Assembly: GCA_903813345.2 (NCBI GenBank)
Contig: CAIIXF020000002.1
Span: forward strand, 970,001-1,030,000
Origin: Owenia fusiformis
Taxonomy: Eukaryota; Annelida; Polychaeta; Sabellida; Oweniidae
Direction: 5' to 3'
Length of the DNA: 60,000 nt
In this document: piece by piece, positions 1 to 9,741 of the stretch
Position numbering within the stretch: position 1 is the first letter of the stretch
Layout: each line of letters opens with the position of its first letter
The notes under the pieces: model-generated
What the model saw: only the letters and a program-made list of their open reading frames with translations
Databases searched by the model: none
What the model was told of the DNA's origin: nothing
Made by a program: the position numbers and the translations under genes

Positions 1-579
1 TAGTTTAAGCAACATCGGTCTCCCATCTTTTCACTTATTGAATGCGCTACGTATCATGTGTGTATTTTCATTTGAATCAATGTCAGACACATTCCGAAAG
101 TAGAAACTAATGCCGCTTATTATGTGTGAAGAACATCTCACTTTAAAGTGTGCAACAACCAAGATGGGTAATGTATATCTGCGAAACATTTCCACATTGG
201 ATATCCCTTTACGTGGTGCATTCCTTCTTTTCATCCTCAGCTTCATCGTAGTTTACAATTCTTGCCTGGTGTAACCCTTTAGTTCGCCTCACTATTATCA
301 AATAGACACTGAAATCGAAACAATTCAAGATGCATCAATGAAACCCAAGATGAACCGTCATTTTGGGTCTTCCTTTCCAAGCCATGAGAGTTACCTTTAA
401 GGATCACAGAGCATTATTCACAGAGAGTACAATAAAACAATACGATCTAACAACTACCACAACTGCATATGTTTCTTCACATAAGGCTAAATGCTTTAAC
501 TGTAGTCATTAGGTCGATAGATGGCAGTAATGGTTGTCTATTTATGCTGTACAAAGCCATCTTTCTATTCACATACATT
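1..579. other. Flank of the foldback dimer, no supported gene
   Basis: No open frame here resembles a known protein. A 71-codon frame on the minus strand (31-246) has no recognisable motif and no splice partner. The last bases, ACATACATT at 571-579, resemble ACATGTATT at 10910-10918 on the other side of the foldback dimer (7 of 9 identical). They may be a decayed target-site duplication for the whole 10.3-kb insertion. Confidence 0.4.
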
Positions 580-866
580 AGTATAGTAGGAACAAGGGGT
601 TCCCATGCACCCATAAGGTGTGAATAAGTCACATACATTTTTGTAATCCCTAGGGTGTCTATTTAATGAATTCATTTGTTAACATTGCCAACTAATGTCC
701 CATAGTACTTTTATGGCGGCATTCAGTTACCATGGTTACGCATCTTTAGACATCTTACCTTGGTATCTTAAATCATTTGTAGCTCTGTCATTATTTGGTC
801 TATAGAAATGATATTGGTACCAAATTGAACCTCGTTAAATTTTCAATACATTTCTGATATTCAATT

Positions 867-902
867 ATGCAAATTATCTAATTTGCATAAATTATGACGT
901 CA
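867..902. promoter_or_regulatory. Paired octamer sites plus CRE, arm module copy 1
   Basis: ATGCAAAT (867-874) faces ATTTGCAT (881-888), and a perfect TGACGTCA follows at 895-902. These match the consensus POU-octamer and CREB/ATF sites. The same arrangement recurs in every arm module: in unit 1 at 1226-1261, 5051-5086 and 5423-5458, and in unit 2 at 6033-6068, 6392-6427, 10215-10250 and 10587-10622. Function is inferred from motif identity only. Confidence 0.45.
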
Positions 903-1225
903 TCAATCTATTTTTGGTTCAGAATTTCCAACTATAGCAACGTATCTATTAGAACTGAGGCCGTATGGCAAAATTTCTGAAAGGTTTTGTCCTTTATTCT
1001 ATTAGAAGAAGGTATAAGCAACATAAAAGTGAAAACAGATTCAAAATTGAATCAGTATTACGAAAGTTATGTAACTTTCGAGGCAGCTATCGTGAATGTC
1101 ATTATTTGACAATAATATACATACATCTTGAATCAATGTAGCTTCGCCATTATTTGGTCTATAGAGATGATATTGGTATCTAATTAAACCTTATTAAATT
1201 TACTATATGGTTACAATATTCAAGT

Positions 1226-1261
1226 ATGCAAATTAGCTAATTTGCATTAATTGTGACGTCA
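1226..1261. promoter_or_regulatory. 22-bp octamer palindrome plus CRE, arm module copy 2
   Basis: Positions 1226-1247 form a perfect 22-bp palindrome made of two facing octamers, and TGACGTCA lies 6 bp further on at 1254-1261. It belongs to the second tandem module of the left arm and is kept in the other arms. Confidence 0.45.
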
Positions 1262-1478
1262 TCAATCCATTTTTGGTTCAGAATATCCTAGTATAGCAAC
1301 ATATCTATTAGAACTGAGGCCGTATGACAGAATGTGTGCATAGTTTTGTCCCTTATTTGATGAGTGGAAGATATAAGCAACATTAAAGAGACATCAAATC
1401 TTCAAAATTGGATCAGAATTAACAAAATTATCCAGCTTTGGAGGCAGCTACTGTGAACGTCATTGTTTGACAATTATA

Positions 1479-2267
1479 TTTTTATTTTATTTATTTATTG
1501 ACACAACCTAGTAACATATTACATTAAATACATACATGGTATCGTCATGCTATGAAAAGAAAATGAATGTACAGTTTATATAATGTAAAAATATATATAT
1601 ATAACTATCTATCATCTATTATCTATAATACTGGTTACATAGATCTTTTTCTGAGGCATACAGTTATGAAGTGTGAGATGTCGCTGAGGTTAGATTTGTA
1701 GTTCATTATGTGTAAAAATTTACTTTCATCAGTCATTTGTTTAAAGTTAGGAATGTTATTAGATATCTTATCAAAAAATGTTTGTCTTTCATGATTAAAT
1801 TTTGCACATTTTAATATGAAATGTTCTTCATCTTCAATTAGATTTTCCTGATTGTTGCATTGTTTACAGTGTCTGTTTTTGAGTTTAATGTTTTTATGTC
1901 TACCAGCTTCAATTTCTAGTTTGTGATCACTCAGACGTAGTTTAGTAAATTGTGTTCGATTGGCCAGTCTTTTTTCATTAATAAGATATTCTTCAAAATT
2001 CAAGTCGTGTTTAAATCTAGTGTAGGTTCTCAGTTTACTGTTTTGGTTTTTACTCTGACCAGTCTGGGTTTTGATTTTCCATTGTGATTTAGTTAAGGCT
2101 GTAAGTTTATCTTTAACTTCTTTTATAAAATCATTTTTTGATTTTTGGGTTGTAAATATTATATTTTCTATATTGATGTTAATGCTAAGTAAGCTATTCT
2201 TAATAAAGGATAGCCATTTGCTGTATTTGAGGGATTTTATGTGGTTGAACACCTCAGAGGTTAGACT
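1479..2267 (-). mobile_element. 5'-truncated non-LTR retrotransposon nested in the left arm
   Basis: The inverted right arm lacks this stretch and serves as an empty site. The insert is flanked by ATTATA at 1473-1478 and 2268-2273. On the minus strand it ends in an A-rich AAAT-type tail at 1479-1500. This is the usual signature of a LINE inserted by target-primed reverse transcription. It carries the 205-codon frame at 1635-2252. Confidence 0.82.
1635..2252 (-). CDS. C-terminal fragment of a LINE ORF2, CCHC-like end (unit 1)
   Basis: This 205-residue frame ends in a pattern known from the C-termini of many animal LINE proteins: RLSDHKLEIEAGRH, then a Cys-X2-Cys pair (HCKQC), then EDEEHFILKC, giving a C-C-H-C arrangement at about residues 130-155, followed by the FNHERQTFFDKI stretch. 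The reverse transcriptase and endonuclease domains are missing, because the copy is truncated at its 5' end. The ATG is probably just an internal methionine. It cannot transpose on its own. An identical copy lies at 6801-7418. Confidence 0.7.
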   Translation of the reverse strand: MFNHIKSLKYSKWLSFIKNSLLSININIENIIFTTQKSKNDFIKEVKDKLTALTKSQWKIKTQTGQSKNQNSKLRTYTRFKHDLNFEEYLINEKRLANRTQFTKLRLSDHKLEIEAGRHKNIKLKNRHCKQCNNQENLIEDEEHFILKCAKFNHERQTFFDKISNNIPNFKQMTDESKFLHIMNYKSNLSDISHFITVCLRKRSM

Positions 2268-2275
2268 ATTATAAA

Positions 2276-2557
2276 AAGAACATTAAATTAACAAAAAAGT
2301 AACAACCATAGTTGTTTCAATCTTATTGAGTAAAAATGTGCATGTATTGAACTGAACTAATAAGTATGTGGAAAGCTTACATGTATTTTGACTATCATTC
2401 ACAGGGGTCAAAACGGTTATCTCGACCCTGTATATTAAAGATCCAATTTTATAATTTACCATGCACTTTCAATGATTCATATAAATAGTATACATATAGT
2501 CTGATTTTCATCATATTCTTCATATTCTTGATTCTTAAAGTATCTGAAGTATAAAGC
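2276..2557. other. Inner left arm, non-coding
   Basis: This stretch is inverted-repeat arm sequence whose partner lies at about 4578-4838. It contains the imperfect hairpin CAGGGGTCAAAACGG...CGACCCTG around 2401-2430. No gene is visible. Confidence 0.5.
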
Positions 2558-2746
2558 ATGATTAGAAGTGAAGATGATTCATCATATGGTTTATGTAATA
2601 TTTCTAACATTTCAGATGCTATGGTAACATCACTTGATAATGAGGTTTTTACATTTCACGTTCTTAATGAGTTAGAAGAAAGTTATTCTCCCTTTGCTTT
2701 AGAGATAAATAGTCACATGAATTTGTTTAAAAAAATTATAACTTAA
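2558..2746 (+). CDS. Short conserved frame of the foldback arm, left copy
   Basis: This 62-codon frame, MIRSEDDSSYGLCN..., also appears in the right arm reading inward from the other side (4359-4577). I do not recognise it. It has no obvious signal peptide or membrane segment. In the left copy a stop lies just upstream of the ATG, whereas the right copy continues ten residues further upstream. The arms differ at a few codons in it (EES versus KGS, H versus R, K versus R). It may be a decayed exon of the autonomous parent or chance conservation in a recent palindrome. Confidence 0.25.
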   Translation: MIRSEDDSSYGLCNISNISDAMVTSLDNEVFTFHVLNELEESYSPFALEINSHMNLFKKIIT

Positions 2747-2821
2747 TTTAACCCCCTCCTGACAGCCCCCATATTTGAAGATTTTGGTGAAACCTGGCAA
2801 AATACATTAATTATTAGGTTC

Positions 2822-4270
2822 CAGAAGCCCCTAGAAGCTATATGATGGCCCCCAGTGGCCCCAAGAATCTATACAGGGGCCCCAAGTGGCCCCCAGAAGG
2901 TATACGATGGCCCCCAGAAGCTATACAAGGGCCCACAGAAACTATACTGTGGTCTCCAGAAGCTATATGGTGGCCCTCAGAAGCTATATGATGGCCCCCA
3001 GAAGCTAATTAGTGGCCCCCAGGAGCTATATGATGGCACCAAGAAGCTAAACAGGGAACCCCAGTGGCCCCAAGAAGCTATACGATGGCCCCCAGAAGCT
3101 ATACAGCAGCCCCCAGAAGCTACACGATGGCCCCCAGAATCTATATGATGGCCCCCAATGGCTCCCAGAAGCTATAGAGGGCCCCCAGTAGCCCCTAGAA
3201 GCTATACGGTGGCCCCCAAAGCTATATGGTGGCCCATTGGGGGACACTGTATAGCTTCTGGAGGCCATCGTATAGCTTAAGGGGGCTACAGTATAGTTTC
3301 TGCGGGCCCTTGCATAGCTTCTGGGGGCCATCTTATAGCTTCTGGGAGCCACTGGGGGCCCCTGTATAGCTTCTGGGGGCTACAGTACAGTTCCTGCAGG
3401 CCCTTGCATAGCTTCTGGGGGCCATCGTATAGCTTCTGGGAGCCACTGTGGGCCCCTGTATAGCTTCTGGGGGCTACTATATAGCTTTCGGGGCCACTGA
3501 GGGCCACCGTATAGCTTCTAGGGGCTACTGGGGGACCCTTTATAGCTTCTGGGAGCCATTGGGGGCCACCATATAGATTCTGGGGGCCATTGTGTAGCTT
3601 CTGGGAACCACCATGTAGCTCCTGAGGGTCACTATTTAGCTTCTGGGGGCCATCATATAGCCTATGAGGGCCACTGGGGGCCACCGTATAGCTTCTAGGG
3701 GCTACTGGGGGCCCTTCACATCTTCTGGGAGCCATTGGGGGCCATCATATAGATTCTTGGGGCCATCATGTAGCTTTTTGGGGCTCCTGTATAGCTTCTG
3801 GGGGCCATCGTTTAGCTTCTTGGGGCCACTGGGGTCCCCTGTATAGCTTCTGGGAGCCATCGTATAGCTCCTGGGGGCCACTAATTAGCTTCTTGAGGCC
3901 ATCCTATAGCTTCCGAGGGCCACTGGGGGCCACCATATAGCTTCTGGAGACCATAGTATAGTTTCTGGGGGCCCTTGTATAGCTTCTGGGGGCCATAGTA
4001 TAGCCTCTGGGGGCCCCCGTGTAGCTTTTGGGGGCCACTGGGGGCCCCTGTTTAGCTTCTGGGCGCCACCGTATAGCTCCTGGGGGCCACAGGGTTTCCT
4101 GTATAGCTTCTGGGAGCCACCGTATAGCTCCTGGGGGGCACTATTCAGCTTCTGGGGGCCAACATATAGCTTCTGGGGAGCACAGTATAGCTTCTTGGGG
4201 CTACTTGGGGCCCCTGTATAGATTCTTGGGGCCACTGGGGGCCATCATAAAGCTTCTGGGGGCTTCTGGA
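2822..4270. repeat. 21-bp minisatellite with orientation switch (unit 1)
   Basis: The unit is about AAGCTATATGATGGCCCCCAG (21 bp), repeated with variation on the plus strand from 2822 to about 3240, and as its reverse complement (CTGGGGGCCATCGTATAGCTT) from about 3241 to 4270. Since 21 is divisible by three and the unit lacks stops in several frames, long artificial frames of heptapeptides (GPQKLYD, APRSYTV) appear on both strands. I regard them as non-coding. The block is GC-rich against the AT-rich surroundings. Confidence 0.9.
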
Positions 4271-4358
4271 ACCTAATAATTAATGTATTTTGCCAGGTTT
4301 CACCAAAATCTTCAAATATGGGGGCTGTCAGGGGGGGGGGGGTCAGGAGGGGGTTAAA

Positions 4359-4577
4359 TTAAGTTATAATTTTTCTAAACAAATTCATGCGACTATTTAT
4401 CTCTAAAGCAAAGGGAGAATAACTTCCTTTTAACTCATTAAGAACGTGAAATGTAAAAACCTCATTATCAAGTGATGTTACCATAGCATCTGAAATGTTA
4501 GAAATATTACATAAACCATATGATGAATCATCTTCACTTCTAATCATGCTATATACTTCAGATGCTTTAAGAATCAA
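4359..4577 (-). CDS. Short conserved frame of the foldback arm, right copy
   Basis: This 72-codon inverted counterpart of the frame at 2558-2746 has ten extra N-terminal residues. Its function is unknown. It ends next to the poly-G tract that separates the arm from the minisatellite. Confidence 0.25.
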   Translation of the reverse strand: MILKASEVYSMIRSEDDSSYGLCNISNISDAMVTSLDNEVFTFHVLNELKGSYSPFALEINSRMNLFRKIIT

Positions 4578-5730
4578 GAATATGAAGAATATGATGAAAA
4601 TCAGACTATATGTATACTATTTATATGAATAATTGAAAGTGCATGGTAAATTATAAGATTGGATCTTTAATATACAGGGTCGAGATAACCGTTTTGACCC
4701 CTGTGAATGATAGTCAAAATGCATGTAACCTTTCCACATACTTATTAGTTCAGTTCAATACATGTACGTTTTTACTCAATAAGATTGAAACAACGATGGT
4801 TGTTACTTTTTTTTGTTAATTTAATGTTCTTTTTATAATTGTCAAACAATGACGTTCACAGTAGCTGCCTCCAAAGCTGGATAATTTTGTTAATTCTGAT
4901 CCAATTTTGAAGATTTGTTGTCTCTTTAATGTTGCTTATATCTTCCACTCATCAAGTAAGGGACAAAACTATGCACACATTCTGTCATACGGCCTCAGTT
5001 CTAATAGATATGTTGCTACACTACGATATTCTGAACAAAAAATGGATTGATGACGTCACAATTAATGCAAATTAGCTAATTTGCATAACTTAATATTGTA
5101 ACCATATAGTAAGTTTAATAAGGTTTAATCAGATACCAATATCATCTCTATAGACCAAATAATGGCGAAGCTACATTGATTCAAGACTCCAAGGTAAGAT
5201 GTATGTATATTATTGTCAAATAATGACATTCACGATAGCTGCCTCGAAAGTTACATAACTTTCGTAATACTGATTCAATTTTGAATCTGTTTTCACTTTT
5301 ATGTTGCTTATACCTTCTTCTAATAGAATAAAGGACAAAACCGTTCAGAAATTTTGCCATACGGCCTCAGTTCTAATAGATACGTTGCTATAGTTGGAAA
5401 TTCTGAACCAAAAATAGATTGATGACGTCATAATTTATGCAAATTAGATAATTTGCATAATTGAATATCAGAAATTTATTGGAAATTCAACGAGGTTTAA
5501 TTTGGTACCAATATCATTTCTATAGACCAAATAATGACAGAGCTACAAATGATTTAAGATACCAAGGTAAGGTGTCTAAAGATGCGTAACCATGGTAACT
5601 GAATGCCGCCATAAAAGTACTATGGGACATTAGTTGGCAATGTTAACAAATGGATTCATTAAATAGACACCCTAGGGATTACAAAAATGTATGTAACTTA
5701 TTCACACCTTATGGGTGCATGGGAACCCCT

Positions 5731-5760
5731 TGTTCCTACTATACTAGTATAGTAGGAACA
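5731..5760. repeat. 30-bp perfect palindrome at the unit 1/unit 2 junction
   Basis: TGTTCCTACTATACT is followed directly by its reverse complement, with the centre between 5745 and 5746. The palindrome extends imperfectly into both arms for over 1 kb, so the junction is the centre of a very large inverted repeat. No target-site duplication or spacer lies between the units. Confidence 0.92.
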
Positions 5761-6644
5761 AGGGGTTCCCATGCACCCATAAGGTGTGAATAAGTCACAT
5801 ACATTTTTGTAATCCCTAGGGTGTCTATTTAATGAATTCATTTGTTAACATTGCCAACTAATGTCCCATAGTACTTTTATGGCGGCATTCAGTTACCATG
5901 GTTACGCATCTTTAGACATCTTACCTTGGTATCTTAAATCATTTGTAGCTCTGTCATTATTTGGTCTATAGAAATGATATTGGTACCAAATTGAACCTCG
6001 TTAAATTTTCAATACATTTCTGATATTCAATTATGCAAATTATCTAATTTGCATAAATTATGACGTCATCAATCTATTTTTGGTTCAGAATTTCCAACTA
6101 TAGCAACGTATCTATTAGAACTGAGGCCGTATGGCAAAATTTCTGAAAGGTTTTGTCCTTTATTCTATTAGAAGAAGGTATAAGCAACATAAAAGTGAAA
6201 ACAGATTCAAAATTGAATCAGTATTACGAAAGTTATGTAACTTTCGAGGCAGCTATCGTGAATGTCATTATTTGACAATAATATACATACATCTTGAATC
6301 AATGTAGCTTCGCCATTATTTGGTCTATAGAGATGATATTGGTATCTAATTAAACCTTATTAAATTTACTATATGGTTACAATATTCAAGTATGCAAATT
6401 AGCTAATTTGCATTAATTGTGACGTCATCAATCCATTTTTGGTTCAGAATATCCTAGTATAGCAACATATCTATTAGAACTGAGGCCGTATGACAGAATG
6501 TGTGCATAGTTTTGTCCCTTATTTGATGAGTGGAAGATATAAGCAACATTAAAGAGACATCAAATCTTCAAAATTGGATCAGAATTAACAAAATTATCCA
6601 GCTTTGGAGGCAGCTACTGTGAACGTCATTGTTTGACAATTATA

Positions 6645-7433
6645 TTTTTATTTTATTTATTTATTGACACAACCTAGTAACATATTACATTAAATACATA
6701 CATGGTATCGTCATGCTATGAAAAGAAAATGAATGTACAGTTTATATAATGTAAAAATATATATATATAACTATCTATCATCTATTATCTATAATACTGG
6801 TTACATAGATCTTTTTCTGAGGCATACAGTTATGAAGTGTGAGATGTCGCTGAGGTTAGATTTGTAGTTCATTATGTGTAAAAATTTACTTTCATCAGTC
6901 ATTTGTTTAAAGTTAGGAATGTTATTAGATATCTTATCAAAAAATGTTTGTCTTTCATGATTAAATTTTGCACATTTTAATATGAAATGTTCTTCATCTT
7001 CAATTAGATTTTCCTGATTGTTGCATTGTTTACAGTGTCTGTTTTTGAGTTTAATGTTTTTATGTCTACCAGCTTCAATTTCTAGTTTGTGATCACTCAG
7101 ACGTAGTTTAGTAAATTGTGTTCGATTGGCCAGTCTTTTTTCATTAATAAGATATTCTTCAAAATTCAAGTCGTGTTTAAATCTAGTGTAGGTTCTCAGT
7201 TTACTGTTTTGGTTTTTACTCTGACCAGTCTGGGTTTTGATTTTCCATTGTGATTTAGTTAAGGCTGTAAGTTTATCTTTAACTTCTTTTATAAAATCAT
7301 TTTTTGATTTTTGGGTTGTAAATATTATATTTTCTATATTGATGTTAATGCTAAGTAAGCTATTCTTAATAAAGGATAGCCATTTGCTGTATTTGAGGGA
7401 TTTTATGTGGTTGAACACCTCAGAGGTTAGACT
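6645..7433 (-). mobile_element. 5'-truncated LINE nested in unit 2
   Basis: This is the same insertion as at 1479-2267, at the equivalent point and with the same ATTATA flanks. It was copied with the unit and is not a second event. Confidence 0.8.
6801..7418 (-). CDS. C-terminal fragment of a LINE ORF2 (unit 2)
   Basis: The 205-residue product is identical to that at 1635-2252, with the same C-X2-C...H...C end. It is a truncated, non-autonomous remnant. Confidence 0.68.
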   Translation of the reverse strand: MFNHIKSLKYSKWLSFIKNSLLSININIENIIFTTQKSKNDFIKEVKDKLTALTKSQWKIKTQTGQSKNQNSKLRTYTRFKHDLNFEEYLINEKRLANRTQFTKLRLSDHKLEIEAGRHKNIKLKNRHCKQCNNQENLIEDEEHFILKCAKFNHERQTFFDKISNNIPNFKQMTDESKFLHIMNYKSNLSDISHFITVCLRKRSM

Positions 7434-7723
7434 ATTATAAAAAGAACATTAAATTAACAAAAAAGTAACAACCATAGTTGTTTCAATCTTATTGAGTAAA
7501 AATGTGCATGTATTGAACTGAACTAATAAGTATGTGGAAAGCTTACATGTATTTTGACTATCATTCACAGGGGTCAAAACGGTTATCTCGACCCTGTATA
7601 TTAAAGATCCAATTTTATAATTTACCATGCACTTTCAATGATTCATATAAATAGTATACATATAGTCTGATTTTCATCATATTCTTCATATTCTTGATTC
7701 TTAAAGTATCTGAAGTATAAAGC

Positions 7724-7912
7724 ATGATTAGAAGTGAAGATGATTCATCATATGGTTTATGTAATATTTCTAACATTTCAGATGCTATGGTAACATCACT
7801 TGATAATGAGGTTTTTACATTTCACGTTCTTAATGAGTTAGAAGAAAGTTATTCTCCCTTTGCTTTAGAGATAAATAGTCACATGAATTTGTTTAAAAAA
7901 ATTATAACTTAA
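7724..7912 (+). CDS. Short conserved frame of the arm, unit 2 left copy
   Basis: Its product is identical to that of 2558-2746. It is of unknown function and may be non-coding. Confidence 0.22.
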   Translation: MIRSEDDSSYGLCNISNISDAMVTSLDNEVFTFHVLNELEESYSPFALEINSHMNLFKKIIT

Positions 7913-7987
7913 TTTAACCCCCTCCTGACAGCCCCCATATTTGAAGATTTTGGTGAAACCTGGCAAAATACATTAATTATTAGGTTC

Positions 7988-9436
7988 CAGAAGCCCCTAG
8001 AAGCTATATGATGGCCCCCAGTGGCCCCAAGAATCTATACAGGGGCCCCAAGTGGCCCCCAGAAGGTATACGATGGCCCCCAGAAGCTATACAAGGGCCC
8101 ACAGAAACTATACTGTGGTCTCCAGAAGCTATATGGTGGCCCTCAGAAGCTATATGATGGCCCCCAGAAGCTAATTAGTGGCCCCCAGGAGCTATATGAT
8201 GGCACCAAGAAGCTAAACAGGGAACCCCAGTGGCCCCAAGAAGCTATACGATGGCCCCCAGAAGCTATACAGCAGCCCCCAGAAGCTACACGATGGCCCC
8301 CAGAATCTATATGATGGCCCCCAATGGCTCCCAGAAGCTATAGAGGGCCCCCAGTAGCCCCTAGAAGCTATACGGTGGCCCCCAAAGCTATATGGTGGCC
8401 CATTGGGGGACACTGTATAGCTTCTGGAGGCCATCGTATAGCTTAAGGGGGCTACAGTATAGTTTCTGCGGGCCCTTGCATAGCTTCTGGGGGCCATCTT
8501 ATAGCTTCTGGGAGCCACTGGGGGCCCCTGTATAGCTTCTGGGGGCTACAGTACAGTTCCTGCAGGCCCTTGCATAGCTTCTGGGGGCCATCGTATAGCT
8601 TCTGGGAGCCACTGTGGGCCCCTGTATAGCTTCTGGGGGCTACTATATAGCTTTCGGGGCCACTGAGGGCCACCGTATAGCTTCTAGGGGCTACTGGGGG
8701 ACCCTTTATAGCTTCTGGGAGCCATTGGGGGCCACCATATAGATTCTGGGGGCCATTGTGTAGCTTCTGGGAACCACCATGTAGCTCCTGAGGGTCACTA
8801 TTTAGCTTCTGGGGGCCATCATATAGCCTATGAGGGCCACTGGGGGCCACCGTATAGCTTCTAGGGGCTACTGGGGGCCCTTCACATCTTCTGGGAGCCA
8901 TTGGGGGCCATCATATAGATTCTTGGGGCCATCATGTAGCTTTTTGGGGCTCCTGTATAGCTTCTGGGGGCCATCGTTTAGCTTCTTGGGGCCACTGGGG
9001 TCCCCTGTATAGCTTCTGGGAGCCATCGTATAGCTCCTGGGGGCCACTAATTAGCTTCTTGAGGCCATCCTATAGCTTCCGAGGGCCACTGGGGGCCACC
9101 ATATAGCTTCTGGAGACCATAGTATAGTTTCTGGGGGCCCTTGTATAGCTTCTGGGGGCCATAGTATAGCCTCTGGGGGCCCCCGTGTAGCTTTTGGGGG
9201 CCACTGGGGGCCCCTGTTTAGCTTCTGGGCGCCACCGTATAGCTCCTGGGGGCCACAGGGTTTCCTGTATAGCTTCTGGGAGCCACCGTATAGCTCCTGG
9301 GGGCCACTATTCAGCTTCTGGGGGCCAACATATAGCTTCTGGGGAGCACAGTATAGCTTCTTGGGGCTACTTGGGGCCCCTGTATAGATTCTTGGGGCCA
9401 CTGGGGGCCATCATAAAGCTTCTGGGGGCTTCTGGA
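7988..9436. repeat. 21-bp minisatellite with orientation switch (unit 2)
   Basis: This is a copy of 2822-4270 with the same switch point (about 8406) and at least one base difference. The apparent frames within it are again stop-free repeat artefacts. Confidence 0.9.
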
Positions 9437-9522
9437 ACCTAATAATTAATGTATTTTGCCAGGTTTCACCAAAATCTTCAAATATGGGGGCTGTCAGGGG
9501 GGGGGGTCAGGAGGGGGTTAAA

Positions 9523-9741
9523 TTAAGTTATAATTTTTCTAAACAAATTCATGCGACTATTTATCTCTAAAGCAAAGGGAGAATAACTTCCTTTTAACTC
9601 ATTAAGAACGTGAAATGTAAAAACCTCATTATCAAGTGATGTTACCATAGCATCTGAAATGTTAGAAATATTACATAAACCATATGATGAATCATCTTCA
9701 CTTCTAATCATGCTATATACTTCAGATGCTTTAAGAATCAA
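9523..9741 (-). CDS. Short conserved frame of the arm, unit 2 right copy
   Basis: It encodes the same 72 residues as 4359-4577. Function unknown. Confidence 0.22.
   Translation of the reverse strand: MILKASEVYSMIRSEDDSSYGLCNISNISDAMVTSLDNEVFTFHVLNELKGSYSPFALEINSRMNLFRKIIT

Larger units (their letters stand above)
778..1474. repeat. Two tandem modules of about 350 bp inside the left arm
   Basis: The segment starting GTAGCTCTGTCATTATTTGG at about 778 is repeated from about 1138 with roughly 75-80% identity. Both copies share the octamer/CRE block, the phrase AGAACTGAGGCCGTATG, and a closing GAGGCAGCTA with TTTGACAAT. The inverted arms carry the same pair at about 4842-5550, 5944-6640 and 10006-10715. 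Confidence 0.75.
580..5745. mobile_element. Foldback DNA element, unit 1 (5166 bp)
   Basis: The left end AGTATAGTAGGAACAAGG returns inverted at 5745. The left arm (580 to about 2820) and right arm (about 4270-5745) are near-perfect reverse complements, apart from a LINE insertion in the left arm. The centre is a 21-bp minisatellite that itself switches orientation. Each arm holds two tandem copies of a module of about 350 bp and one short open frame. No transposase is visible, so the element appears non-autonomous. Long arms and a repetitive centre fit the loose class of foldback elements; I cannot assign a superfamily. Confidence 0.88.

Noticed and set aside
2855-4276. Many frames of 60-149 codons on both strands over the minisatellite
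   Set aside because: They arise because the 21-bp unit is a multiple of three and lacks stops; there is no start context, motif or splice logic, and the same frames reappear at 8021-9442.
22-5166. CRISPR array suspected from direct repeats
   Set aside because: The 21-bp repeats have no unique spacers, and the 230-bp array units are nearly identical throughout; the DNA is animal in character.
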